A stretch of 64,000 nt of DNA. It comes from Burkholderiales bacterium PBB2 (GTDB lineage: Bacteria > Pseudomonadota > Gammaproteobacteria > Burkholderiales > Burkholderiaceae_C). Below are positions 10,034-18,830 of the stretch, piece by piece; the first letter of the stretch is position 1, and the number at the start of each line of letters is the position of its first letter. Under the pieces are notes generated by a model. It saw nothing but the letters and a program-made list of their open reading frames with translations, searched no databases and was not told the DNA's origin. The stretch covers positions 1-64,000 of the forward strand of contig NKIM01000027.1 of the NCBI GenBank assembly GCA_002255955.1. The letters run 5' to 3'. The position numbers and the translations under genes were made by a program.

Positions 10034-11332
10034 ATGACCACCTTGCAAGACTGCGACGTCCTCGACCAAGAGGATCCCTTGCGCGAGCTGCGCCAGCAGT
10101 TCGACCTGCCGCCCGGCGTCATCTACCTGGACGGCAATTCTCTGGGCGTGCTGCCGCGCGCCACCCTGGGCCGTGTGCAGGAGGTGATCCAGCGCGAATG
10201 GGGCCAGGACCTGATCAAGAGCTGGAACACCGCCGGCTGGATGGACCTGCCCGGCAAGATCGGCGACAAGATCGCGCGCCTGGTGGGCGCCGGCACGGGC
10301 GAGCTGGTGGTGGCCGACTCGACCTCGCTGAACCTCTACAAAGTGCTGTCCGCCGCCCTGCGCATTGCCCAGGCGGATGACCCGGCGCGCAAAGTCATCG
10401 TCTCCGAGCGCAGCAACTTCCCGACCGACCTCTACATCGCCGAAAGCCTGGCCCGCCAGCATGGCGCGCGCCTGCACCTGGTGGACAGCGTGGACGAGAT
10501 CGCGGGCACGCTGAACGCCGATCTGGCCGTGCTGATGATCACCGAGGTCAACTACCGCACCGGCTACAAGCACGATATGAAAGCCCTGACCGCCGCCGCT
10601 CACGCGGCCGGCGCCCTGGTGATCTGGGACCTGGCCCACTCGGCAGGCGCCGTGCCGGTGGACCTGAAAGGCGCGGATGCCGACTTCGCCGTCGGCTGCG
10701 GCTACAAATACCTGAACGGCGGCCCCGGCGCCCCGGCTTTTGTCTGGGCCCACCCGCGCCATGCCGACCGCTTCTGGCAGCCGCTCTCGGGCTGGCTGGG
10801 CCATGCTGCGCCCTTCCAGTTCACGCCCGACTACCAACCCGCCCCCGGCATCAAGCGATACATCTGCGGCACGCCGGCCATGCTGTCCACCGCGGCACTG
10901 GAATGCGGGGTCGACACGGTGCTGGCGGCCGAGAGCCTGGGCGGCATGGCCGCGCTGCGCAAAAAGAGCATCGCGCTGACCGAGCTCTTCATCGAGCTGG
11001 CCGAGGAACGCTGCGGCGCCCTGGGCGTGCGCCTGGCCTCGCCCCGCAATCCTGAGCAACGCGGCAGCCAGGTCTGCCTGAGCCTGGCCGCGCCGCTGCA
11101 GCATGCCGGCTATGCGGTGATCCAGGCCCTGATCGCCCGCGGCGTGATCGGCGACTTCCGCGCCGGTGACCCGGCCCGACTCGACGAAGTGCCCCACATC
11201 CTGCGCTTCGGCTTCACGCCGCTCTACATCGGCTTTGCCGACGTCTATGCCGCCGTGGAACACCTCTACCAGGTGCTCAAGACCGAAGAGTGGCAGCGCC
11301 CCGAGTTCGCACGCCAGGGAGCGGTGACATGA
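10034..11332 (+). CDS. kynU: Kynureninase
   Basis: This 432-residue PLP enzyme has the kynureninase opening [14 protein letters not shown] and the cofactor lysine in [11 protein letters not shown] at about residue 225, in the correct position for the family. It cleaves kynurenine to anthranilate and alanine, supplying the substrate for the divergent anthranilate-CoA pathway. It starts 40 bp after kynB with a GGAGA upstream, and its stop overlaps the kynA start as ATGA. Confidence 0.95.
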   Translation: MTTLQDCDVLDQEDPLRELRQQFDLPPGVIYLDGNSLGVLPRATLGRVQEVIQREWGQDLIKSWNTAGWMDLPGKIGDKIARLVGAGTGELVVADSTSLNLYKVLSAALRIAQADDPARKVIVSERSNFPTDLYIAESLARQHGARLHLVDSVDEIAGTLNADLAVLMITEVNYRTGYKHDMKALTAAAHAAGALVIWDLAHSAGAVPVDLKGADADFAVGCGYKYLNGGPGAPAFVWAHPRHADRFWQPLSGWLGHAAPFQFTPDYQPAPGIKRYICGTPAMLSTAALECGVDTVLAAESLGGMAALRKKSIALTELFIELAEERCGALGVRLASPRNPEQRGSQVCLSLAAPLQHAGYAVIQALIARGVIGDFRAGDPARLDEVPHILRFGFTPLYIGFADVYAAVEHLYQVLKTEEWQRPEFARQGAVT

Positions 11333-12270
11333 GCTGCCCGCACCACGAAGGCCAAGGCGGCCGAACCGAGCAGATTGTGAAAGCCGCTGACGCCGGGCCG
11401 CCCCAAGGCAGCGGGCGCCCCCTCGGGGGGCAGGAGCGCAGCGACGTGGGGGCTTCATTCCACGGGGCGCAGCTCGATTTCTCGAAAGACATGAGCTACG
11501 GCGACTACCTCAAGCTCGACCAGATCCTCAGCGCCCAGCATCCGCTCTCGCCCGAGCACAACGAGATGCTCTTCATCGTCCAGCACCAGACCTCGGAGCT
11601 GTGGATGAAGCTGATGCTGCATGAGATGCAGGCAGCCGTGGCCTGTGTGGCGGCCGACCGCCTGCCCGAGGCCTTCAAGATGCTGGCCCGGGTGTCCAAG
11701 ATCATGGAGCAGCTGGTCCATGCCTGGGATGTGCTCGCCACCATGACGCCGCCCGAGTACACGGCCATCCGCCCCTACCTCTCGAACAGCAGCGGCTTCC
11801 AGAGCGCGCAGTACCGCCGCATCGAGTTCATGTTGGGCAACAAGAACGCGGCCATGCTCAAGCCCCACGCCCACCGGCCCGATCTGCTGGCCGAGGTGGA
11901 GGCGGCCTGGCGTGCGCCCTCGCTCTACGACGAGGCGATCCGCCTGATGCAGCGCCGCGGCATCACCGTGCCGGCCGAGGCGCTGGCGCGCGACTGGACC
12001 CAGCCCTATGCCGCCAGCGAGGGCGTCAAGGCCGCCTGGCTGGAGGTCTACCGCAGCCCCGAGCAGCACTGGGACCTCTACCAGATGGGCGAGGAGCTGG
12101 TCGACCTGGAGGATGCATTCCGGCTCTGGCGCTTCCGCCATGTCACCACGGTCGAGCGGGTGATCGGCTTCAAGCGCGGCACGGGCGGCACCTCGGGCGT
12201 GTCCTATCTGCGCAAGATGCTGGACACGGTGCTCTTCCCCGAGCTCTGGGCCCTGCGCACCGAGCTCTGA
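11329..12270 (+). CDS. kynA: Tryptophan 2,3-dioxygenase with a repeat-derived N-terminal insert
   Basis: The 313-residue protein matches heme-dependent tryptophan 2,3-dioxygenase: [36 protein letters not shown] (distal pocket His), and the C-terminal [18 protein letters not shown]. It opens the indole ring of tryptophan to give N-formylkynurenine. The ATG overlaps the kynU stop (ATGA). Residues of about 19-43 are translated from a GC-rich palindromic repeat (11385-11457) lying between an N-terminal SCPHH-type segment and the conserved [10 protein letters not shown], so this stretch is probably a neutral linker. Translation could also begin further downstream, but the coupled start is well supported. 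Confidence 0.93.
   Translation: MSCPHHEGQGGRTEQIVKAADAGPPQGSGRPLGGQERSDVGASFHGAQLDFSKDMSYGDYLKLDQILSAQHPLSPEHNEMLFIVQHQTSELWMKLMLHEMQAAVACVAADRLPEAFKMLARVSKIMEQLVHAWDVLATMTPPEYTAIRPYLSNSSGFQSAQYRRIEFMLGNKNAAMLKPHAHRPDLLAEVEAAWRAPSLYDEAIRLMQRRGITVPAEALARDWTQPYAASEGVKAAWLEVYRSPEQHWDLYQMGEELVDLEDAFRLWRFRHVTTVERVIGFKRGTGGTSGVSYLRKMLDTVLFPELWALRTEL
11385..11457. repeat. REP-like palindromic element inside the kynA 5' coding region
   Basis: The segment contains GCCCCC-TCG-GGGGGC (11417-11431), a perfect 6-bp stem with a 3-base loop, flanked by CCGCCCCAAGG on the left and GTGGGGGCTTC on the right. From memory this resembles an extragenic palindromic repeat common in Comamonadaceae-type genomes; I cannot confirm that by search. 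Here it is read in frame at the start of kynA. Confidence 0.6.
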
Positions 12271-12343
12271 GCCCGCCCCAGCCTCAAACTGCAGGACAAG
12301 GCGGTACAAACTGCCAATTCCTGCGGTTTGCGCCCCATGGCTT

Positions 12344-12352
12344 TGCTATACA
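12344..12352 (+). promoter_or_regulatory. Candidate extended -10 promoter for the binding-protein/sensor-kinase pair
   Basis: TGCTATACA is an extended -10 (TGn followed by TATACA) 91 bp upstream of the ATG at 12443. No convincing -35 is seen. Confidence 0.4.
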
Positions 12353-12442
12353 GTCGGCTGCGACGGCCGCCCGTGGGAGCACCGGGTCCAGAACGGACCC
12401 CTGATCGTGCCAGGAAGCGTGCCGCACACAGGGGTCCTTGTC

Positions 12443-13276
12443 ATGCGCAGTTTGATGTGGATTCCGGGCCGGTCGACGCTTGCCGCGACCCGTCTGGGAT
12501 GTGTTGCCCTTTTCACCTTGTTGGCGGCCGGCGCGGCCCCGGCCCAGGCCGGCGACGTGCTCAAGCGCGTGCAGCGCGAGCAGCAGCTCAAGGTCTGCAT
12601 CTGGCCCGGCTATTACGGCGTCACCTTCCGCAGCCCGCGCACCGGCGAACTGCAGGGCATCGACATCGATCTGTCCACGGCCCTGGCCCAGGATCTGGGC
12701 GTCAAGCTGCAGCATGTCGAGTCCTCCTTTCCCAAGCTGATCGAAGACCTGAGCAGTGATCGCTGCGATGTGGCCATGTTCGCCATCGGCGTGACAGCAG
12801 AGCGCCAGCAACACCTGCGTTTCAGCAGCCCCTACCTGCAGAGCGATATCTACGGCATCACCACGCGCAGCAGCCGCAGCATCCGCGCCTGGTCGGACAT
12901 CGACAAGCCCGGCATCAAGGTCGCCGTGCAGGCTGGCACCTTCATGGAACCGGTGGTCACCGCCTGGCTCAAACAGGCCCAGGTGGTGGTGATCCGCCCA
13001 CCGCAGACCCGCGAGCAGGAACTGGAAGCCGGCCGCGTGGACATCTTCATGACCGACTACCCCTACAGCCGCCGCCTGCTCGACAACGCCGACTGGGCAC
13101 GCCTGGTCTCTTCGCCCACGCCGTTTTCCGTTCTGCCCTATGCCTACGCCGTCAAACCCGGCGATGAGGAGTGGCTGGGTCGGCTCAACACCTTTGTGGC
13201 CGCCATCAAGAAGGACGGCCGCCTGGTCGCTGCCGCCAAGAAACACGGCCTGAGCGAGATCCTGCTGCCACGCTGA
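12443..13276 (+). CDS. Periplasmic amino-acid-type solute-binding protein (SBP_bac_3)
   Basis: The 277-residue protein has a signal peptide (about residues 1-36, ending near APAQAGD) and a type 2 periplasmic binding fold with LKVCIWPGYYGVTFRSPRTG, LQGIDIDLSTALAQDLG and a second lobe beginning IKVAVQAGTF. Such proteins bind amino acids or small organic ions. The stop codon overlaps the start of a membrane sensor kinase gene (TGATG), and no ABC permease is adjacent, so it may serve as the ligand sensor for that kinase rather than a transporter subunit (inference). The ATG at 12443 follows an AGGGG and directly precedes the signal peptide. Confidence 0.85.
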   Translation: MRSLMWIPGRSTLAATRLGCVALFTLLAAGAAPAQAGDVLKRVQREQQLKVCIWPGYYGVTFRSPRTGELQGIDIDLSTALAQDLGVKLQHVESSFPKLIEDLSSDRCDVAMFAIGVTAERQQHLRFSSPYLQSDIYGITTRSSRSIRAWSDIDKPGIKVAVQAGTFMEPVVTAWLKQAQVVVIRPPQTREQELEAGRVDIFMTDYPYSRRLLDNADWARLVSSPTPFSVLPYAYAVKPGDEEWLGRLNTFVAAIKKDGRLVAAAKKHGLSEILLPR

Positions 13277-15798
13277 TGCGTCGCTCGATGCGCGATCAGG
13301 CCCCCGGCTCGAAGCGGCCGCCCGAACAACTGCCGGCCTGGGTCCACGGCGGCATGGCGATCTGGGGCACGGTGGTGCTCAGCCTGGCCCTGGTGCTGCT
13401 GGCCGGTGGTTTTTTGTGGCTGGAGTACCGCCAGAACCGCCAGACCGAAACCGAGCACTGCGCCCTCTACGCCCGCACGCTGGAGGCACAGACCAACCAG
13501 ACCCTGGGCACGGCCAGCCTGGCCCTGCAAGGCCTGGCCCGAAGCCTGGGCGCCAGCGATTCGCCCAGCCCCGGCGGCACGGCCACCAGCCGCCTGCTCA
13601 GCCAGACCCTGCCCGGCCTGCCCTTTGTGCGCAGCTTCTCCCTGCTGGACGAAAGTGGCCGCGTCATCGCCAGCAGCAACCCCGCCAACTTGGATCTGCA
13701 GCTGGATCTGCAAGGCCTGCAGGCCTCGCCCGAGCACAGCCACGGCCAGGCCCAGCTGGGCGAGGTGCTCCAGGGCCGCGACCTGAATGAGCTGCGCCTC
13801 AGCCGGGCGAACGCGCCGGCCGCTGCCACGGCGGGCCCGTCGGCGACCTACCTGGTGCCGATGACGCTGAACCTGGTCGGCAACCGCGCGCCCTTGCACC
13901 TGGTGGCGGCCCTGAACCCCGACTACTTCGCCAACCTGTTCGAGCGCCAACTGGGCAGCGGCCAGCACCAGGCAGCGCTGCTGAGCCTGCAGGGCCAGCT
14001 GATCGCCAGCCGAACCCCGGCCCCGCTGGAGCCGGGCAGCCGGCTGAGCACGCACACGGTGTTCCGCCACTTTCTGCCCGGGCGCGAGCGCGCCAACTAC
14101 CGCAGCGAGCAAGGCCTGGACCAGCAGCCGGCCCTGGGCGCTTTCGAGCTTGCCCGCGACCACCCCTGGGTGGTGGTGGTGGAGCTGCCCAGCCGCCTGC
14201 TGATGGCCCAGCTCGGCCAAAGCGCCCAGGTGGTCGGCCTGAGTCTGGCGGGCGGCCTGGCCTTGATGGCGGCGCTGGGCGCCATGGCCTGGCGCGCGCT
14301 GGGCGCCTACGACCTGGCACGCCGCGAGCTGCAGACCGCGCACCGCCATCTGGCCGCCAAGGAGCGCGAACAAGGCCTGCTGATCCACAACGTGCAGGAG
14401 CTGATGTTCCGCACCGATCCCGACGGCCAGCTGCAATTCGTCAACCATGACGACTTCCTGGGCGGCAAAGACCAGGAGCCGGTGTTGGGGCGCCGCTTTG
14501 CGGACCTGATCGACCCGCGCGACCAGGTCCGAGCACGCAGCCTCTTCCACACCGGCAGCGGCTTTCTCAACCTGCCCATCGCCCTGCGCCTGCTGCCCCA
14601 GCAGGGCCGGCAGCGGGTGCTGGAAGTGACCGTCACACCGGTGCGGCAGGACAACGGCCAGATCCGCGGCTTCGTCGGCTTTGCCATCGATGTGACCGAG
14701 CGCGAGGATGCCCGCCAGCGCCTGCAGGCGCAGCTGGATTTCACCGCCCGACTGATCGACGTCTGCCCCATCCCCATCTTCGCCAAGGACCAGCAGCTGC
14801 GCTTCGTCATGGTCAACCAGGCCTGGAGCGAGATGTCGGGCGTGGACAAAAACCTGGCTCTGGGCCGCAAGCTCAGCGAGCTGCGGCCGGCCAGCGCCGC
14901 ACAAAAGCCCGAGGAGCTGGATGCCCGACTGCTGCGCGAGGGCGGCAGCGAGCAGCTGGAGATCCACGAGCGGGGCCGCGACTACCTGACCCACCGCACC
15001 GTCTTCACCGATGCCCAGGGTCGCACCGCCGGCGTGCTGGGCAGCGCCATTGACGTGAGCCGCTTTGTCGAGGCCGAACGCCAGATTCGCGAGGCGCGCG
15101 ACGCGGCCGAGCGCACCAACAAGATGAAGACCGAGTTTGTCGCCAATATGAGCCACGAGCTGCGCACGCCGTTGCAAAGCATCATCGGTTTCTCCGAGCT
15201 GGGCCTGAATCGCAGCGGCGACAACCCCAAGCTGCAGGACATGTTCGCCCGTATCCACACCGCCGGCCAACGCATGCAGGACCTGGTCGACCCGCTGCTC
15301 GATCTCTCGCACGTTGAGGGCACGCTGGGCCAGCTCAAGCTGGAAACCCAGGACCTGCGGCCCCTGCTGCAAGAGCTGCACAGCGAGATGCAGGCCCTGG
15401 CCCTGCCGCGCGAGATCTTGCTGACCCTGCAACTGCCACCCGATCAGCCCTTGATGGCCGCCATCAACCCGCCCCGCCTGCAGCAGGCGCTGCGCAATGT
15501 GCTGGAGAACGCGCTGCGCTATGCCCCCAGCGGCAGCAGCGTGGACGTGCAGGTGCGGCGGGAACCGGCCGGTCTGTGCATCGCCGTTCATGACCAGGGG
15601 CCAGGCATTCCGGAGGCCGAACTGGAGTCGGTGTTTCAGCCCTTTGTCCAGGGCAGCAAGCACAAGCCCGGCAGCGGTGGCACCGGCCTTGGCCTGACCA
15701 TCGCCCGACGAATCCTCCACGCCCACGGCGGCACCCTGAGCGCCCACAACCATGCCCAGGGTGGCTGCCTTTTCGAGTTCTGGCTGCCGCCGGCCTGA
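13276..15798 (+). CDS. Membrane PAS-domain sensor histidine kinase
   Basis: The 840-residue protein has a first membrane segment (about residues 26-48), a periplasmic sensor region up to about 315, a second membrane segment (about 317-342), two PAS-like regions (about 370-480 and 490-605), a HisKA box MSHELRTPLQSIIGFSEL with the phospho-accepting His near 627, and a HATPase domain (NVLENALRYAPS, DQGPGIPEAELE, GGTGLGLTIARR). It should autophosphorylate in response to a periplasmic or cytoplasmic signal. It overlaps the upstream binding-protein gene by one base, suggesting the two act together. No response regulator gene is adjacent, so its partner is unlinked. Confidence 0.9.
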   Translation: MRRSMRDQAPGSKRPPEQLPAWVHGGMAIWGTVVLSLALVLLAGGFLWLEYRQNRQTETEHCALYARTLEAQTNQTLGTASLALQGLARSLGASDSPSPGGTATSRLLSQTLPGLPFVRSFSLLDESGRVIASSNPANLDLQLDLQGLQASPEHSHGQAQLGEVLQGRDLNELRLSRANAPAAATAGPSATYLVPMTLNLVGNRAPLHLVAALNPDYFANLFERQLGSGQHQAALLSLQGQLIASRTPAPLEPGSRLSTHTVFRHFLPGRERANYRSEQGLDQQPALGAFELARDHPWVVVVELPSRLLMAQLGQSAQVVGLSLAGGLALMAALGAMAWRALGAYDLARRELQTAHRHLAAKEREQGLLIHNVQELMFRTDPDGQLQFVNHDDFLGGKDQEPVLGRRFADLIDPRDQVRARSLFHTGSGFLNLPIALRLLPQQGRQRVLEVTVTPVRQDNGQIRGFVGFAIDVTEREDARQRLQAQLDFTARLIDVCPIPIFAKDQQLRFVMVNQAWSEMSGVDKNLALGRKLSELRPASAAQKPEELDARLLREGGSEQLEIHERGRDYLTHRTVFTDAQGRTAGVLGSAIDVSRFVEAERQIREARDAAERTNKMKTEFVANMSHELRTPLQSIIGFSELGLNRSGDNPKLQDMFARIHTAGQRMQDLVDPLLDLSHVEGTLGQLKLETQDLRPLLQELHSEMQALALPREILLTLQLPPDQPLMAAINPPRLQQALRNVLENALRYAPSGSSVDVQVRREPAGLCIAVHDQGPGIPEAELESVFQPFVQGSKHKPGSGGTGLGLTIARRILHAHGGTLSAHNHAQGGCLFEFWLPPA

Positions 15799-15877
15799 AG
15801 TCGGCCGCGCCAGGCCATTTCGGGCGCACGGCGCCAGCCTCAAGCCCCACGCTCCGACCTGCCAAGCCGCAGCCACC

Positions 15878-15883
15878 TACAAT
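15878..15883 (+). promoter_or_regulatory. Candidate -10 element of the aminopeptidase gene
   Basis: TACAAT (5/6 match to TATAAT) lies 86 bp upstream of the aminopeptidase ATG in the 170-bp gap after the kinase gene. The -35 region is weak. Confidence 0.35.
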
Positions 15884-15968
15884 TCCGCCCGGTTTCAGAC
15901 GATTCAGGCGCACACCCGCGCCCCACGCGCGACCCGCGCAGACGCACCACAGACCCGGAGACCCCGCC

Positions 15969-17777
15969 ATGGACGCCCGCACATCCACCCTGACCCTGCG
16001 CATTGAAAAAATGCGTGATGCCCTGAAGCGCAACGACGTCCATGCCGTGCTGGTGCCCTCGGCCGACCCGCATCTATCCGAATACCTGCCCGAGCGCTGG
16101 CAGGCACGCCAGTGGCTGTCGGGCTTCACCGGCTCGGTCGGCACTCTGGTGGTGACGCGCGAGCGCGCCGCCATCTTTGCCGACAGCCGCTACTGGACCC
16201 AGGCCGAGACCGAGCTGGCCGGCACCGGCATCGAGCTGGTCAAGGTCATGAGCGGCGCGGCGACCGACTACATCGCCTGGATCGCCGCCCAGCTGCAAGC
16301 CGGCCAGACCTTGGCTGTAGACGGCCAGGTGCTGGGCCTGGCCCTGGCACGCCTGCTGAGCTCGGCCATGGCCGAAGCCCGCATCACCCTGCGCACCGAC
16401 ATCGACCTGGTCGACGAAGTCTGGGCCGAGCGCCCGGGCCTGCCCGACAGCACCGTCTGGGAACACGCCGCCCCGCAGGCCACCGTCAGCCGCGCCGACA
16501 AGCTGGCCGCCATCCGCGCCGCCGTGGCCGCCCAGGGCTGCAGCCACCATTTCATCAGCAGCGTCGACGACGTGGCCTGGTTGCTGAACCTGCGCGGCTC
16601 GGACGTGGACTACAACCCGGTCTTCATGGCCCATGTGCTGCTCGATGCCCAGGCCGCCACCCTCTTTGTGGCCGAAGGCAAGATCGACGCCGCCCTGCAG
16701 GCCCGCCTGGCCGCCGACGGCGTGAGCCTGCGCCCGTATGCTGAGGCCGCCACCGCCCTGGCCGCCCTGCCGGCCGATGCGCGCGTGCTGATGGACCCCA
16801 AGCGCGTCACCTTCGGCCTGCGCCAGGCCGTGCCGGCCAGCGCCAGCATCCGCGAAGCCATCAACCCCAGCACCCTGGCCAAGAGCCGCAAGACCGCGGC
16901 CGAAGCCGCCTTTGTGCGCGAAGCCATGGAGCAGGACGGCGCCGCCATGTGCGAGTTCTACGCCTGGCTGGAGAGCGCCCTGGGCCAGCAGCGCATCACC
17001 GAGCTGACCATCGACGAAGAGCTGACGGCCGCACGCGCGCGCCGCCCCGGTTTCAAGGGCCTGAGCTTCCCCACCATCGCCGGCTTCAATGCCAACGGCG
17101 CCATGCCGCACTACCGTGCCACGCCGGCCTCGCACAGCGTGATCGAGGGCAACGGCCTGCTGCTGATCGACTCGGGCGGCCAGTACCTGGGCGGCACCAC
17201 CGACATCACCCGCGTCTGGGGCATCGGCGAGGTCAGCGCCGCGCAAAAGCGCGACTACACCCTGGTGCTCAAGGGCACGATCAACCTCTCGCGCGCCTGC
17301 TTCCCGCGCGGCACGCTCAGCCCCATGCTGGACGCGCTGGCACGCAGCCCGCTGTGGGAGCATGGCCTGGACTACAGCCACGGCACCGGCCACGGTGTCG
17401 GCTACTTCATGAACGTCCATGAAGGCCCGCAAAGCATCTCCAAGGCCGTGCCGGACGCGACCATGGCCATGGAACACGGCATGATCACCTCGATCGAACC
17501 GGGCCTATACCGCCCGGGCCAATGGGGCGTGCGCATCGAGAACCTGGTGCTCAACACCGGCCTGGACACGCCCGAGCGCGGCCAGTTCGGCGAGATGCTG
17601 CGCTTCGAGACCCTGACCCTGTGCCCGATCGAAACCCGCTGCATCGACCTGAGCCTGATGCGCGCGGACGAGATCGCCTGGCTGAACCAGTACCACGCCG
17701 AGGTGCGCCGCCGCCTGAGCCCGCTGCTCAGTGGCGCCGGCCTGACCTGGCTGATGGCTCGCACGGAAGCGATCTGA
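15969..17777 (+). CDS. Xaa-Pro aminopeptidase, M24B family, long form
   Basis: The 602-residue protein has two creatinase/prolidase N-terminal domains and a C-terminal pita-bread metallopeptidase domain. Metal ligands appear in LLIDSGGQYLGGTTDITR (two Asp), SHGTGHGVGYFMNVHEGP (His), MITSIEPGLY (Glu) and VRIENLVL (Glu). It removes N-terminal residues preceding proline in the cytoplasm, using two Mn or Zn ions. The length matches the eukaryote-like 600-residue subgroup rather than the 440-residue E. coli PepP. It stands alone between a candidate promoter and a terminator at 17803. Confidence 0.92.
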   Translation: MDARTSTLTLRIEKMRDALKRNDVHAVLVPSADPHLSEYLPERWQARQWLSGFTGSVGTLVVTRERAAIFADSRYWTQAETELAGTGIELVKVMSGAATDYIAWIAAQLQAGQTLAVDGQVLGLALARLLSSAMAEARITLRTDIDLVDEVWAERPGLPDSTVWEHAAPQATVSRADKLAAIRAAVAAQGCSHHFISSVDDVAWLLNLRGSDVDYNPVFMAHVLLDAQAATLFVAEGKIDAALQARLAADGVSLRPYAEAATALAALPADARVLMDPKRVTFGLRQAVPASASIREAINPSTLAKSRKTAAEAAFVREAMEQDGAAMCEFYAWLESALGQQRITELTIDEELTAARARRPGFKGLSFPTIAGFNANGAMPHYRATPASHSVIEGNGLLLIDSGGQYLGGTTDITRVWGIGEVSAAQKRDYTLVLKGTINLSRACFPRGTLSPMLDALARSPLWEHGLDYSHGTGHGVGYFMNVHEGPQSISKAVPDATMAMEHGMITSIEPGLYRPGQWGVRIENLVLNTGLDTPERGQFGEMLRFETLTLCPIETRCIDLSLMRADEIAWLNQYHAEVRRRLSPLLSGAGLTWLMARTEAI

Positions 17778-17802
17778 TCGCACCCGCAGTGCAACTCTCA
17801 TC

Positions 17803-17826
17803 AAAGCGGCTTCGGCCGCTTTTTTC
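17803..17826. terminator. Rho-independent terminator
   Basis: AAGCGGC-TTCG-GCCGCTT is followed by a run of T on the plus strand and preceded by A-rich sequence, making a stable UUCG-capped hairpin just after the aminopeptidase stop. It separates this gene from the convergent LytTR operon and may work on both strands. Confidence 0.8.
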
Positions 17827-17876
17827 ATGCCGCAAGGCTTGCGGAGAGCATGGCGGCGACATCACAAACGGCGAGG

Positions 17877-18830
17877 CTACATCTGCCGGAACAGGTGCAG
17901 GTAGCTGCGGCTGACCGGCAGCACCTCGGACCGCTCCTTCAGGTGCACATCGGCGGTCTCGTTGGGCCCGCGGGTGACGTGGCTGATGGCATGCAGATTG
18001 ACCACCACCGAGCGGTGGACCTGGGCAAAACGTTGCGGGTCGATCTGCTCCATCAGCTCGCGGATGGGCGTGCGGATCAAGGCCTCGCCCTCGGGCCAGA
18101 CGACCAGGGTGTACTTCTCGTCCGAACGCAGGTAGATGATTTCGTCCACCGGGATCAGCTTCAAGCTCGCGCCCACCGAGGCACGGATCCACTGCAGATA
18201 GGCCGGTTGGGCGACGCTGGCTCCCGCGCCGGCGACCGGGTCTGAAGCGCCTGGCGCAGCCGTCACCACCGTGGGCTCAGCGCGGGGCGATTGCTGCAGG
18301 CGCGTCAACAGCTGCTGAATCACCGCCTCCAGCGCGGCCGGCGGCAGCACCGATGGGGCATCATCCGCCGCACTTGCCGCACTTGCCGCATTCTTTGCAG
18401 GCTCAAGCGCCGATGCGTTCGCCTGCACGGAACGCTGCTCCGCCAGCCGCTGCCTCAGCCGCGCAACTGTGTCCGCCAAGCGGGCCTCATCGATCGGCTT
18501 GACCAGGTAATCCAGCGCGCCCTGCTCAAAGGCCTGGACGGCGTACTGCTCGTAGGCGGTGACAAAGACGATGTGCGCGCGACGCGCCAGCTGCCGCGCC
18601 GCCTCGACCCCGTTCAGGCCTGGCATGTGCACATCGAGAAACACGATGTCCGGGCGCAGCTGCTCAAACTTCTCAACCGCCTCGCGGCCATTGCGCGCCT
18701 GGCCCAGCACCTGCAGCTCCGGCCAGGCCTGCGCGAGTGCGCGCACCAGGCTGTCGCGCAACAGAGGTTCGTCATCGGCGACCAGGGCGGTGGGCGCGGC
18801 CGAGGCGTTTGGGGCGTGGTCTGAACTCAT
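17877..18830 (-). CDS. LytTR-type response regulator
   Basis: The 317-residue protein has an N-terminal receiver (VADDEPLL acidic pair, phospho-acceptor Asp in DIVFLDVHMPGLNG, conserved Lys in LVKPIDE), an Ala/Ser-rich linker of about 90 residues, and a C-terminal LytTR DNA-binding domain (IIYLRSDEKYTLVVWPEGEALIRTPI and VHRSVVVNLHAI). It resembles AlgR/LytR regulators. The gene overlaps the end of the sensor kinase gene by 4 bp (ATGA), so kinase and regulator are made as a pair. The target genes are not evident from this window. Confidence 0.92.
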   Translation of the reverse strand: MSSDHAPNASAAPTALVADDEPLLRDSLVRALAQAWPELQVLGQARNGREAVEKFEQLRPDIVFLDVHMPGLNGVEAARQLARRAHIVFVTAYEQYAVQAFEQGALDYLVKPIDEARLADTVARLRQRLAEQRSVQANASALEPAKNAASAASAADDAPSVLPPAALEAVIQQLLTRLQQSPRAEPTVVTAAPGASDPVAGAGASVAQPAYLQWIRASVGASLKLIPVDEIIYLRSDEKYTLVVWPEGEALIRTPIRELMEQIDPQRFAQVHRSVVVNLHAISHVTRGPNETADVHLKERSEVLPVSRSYLHLFRQM

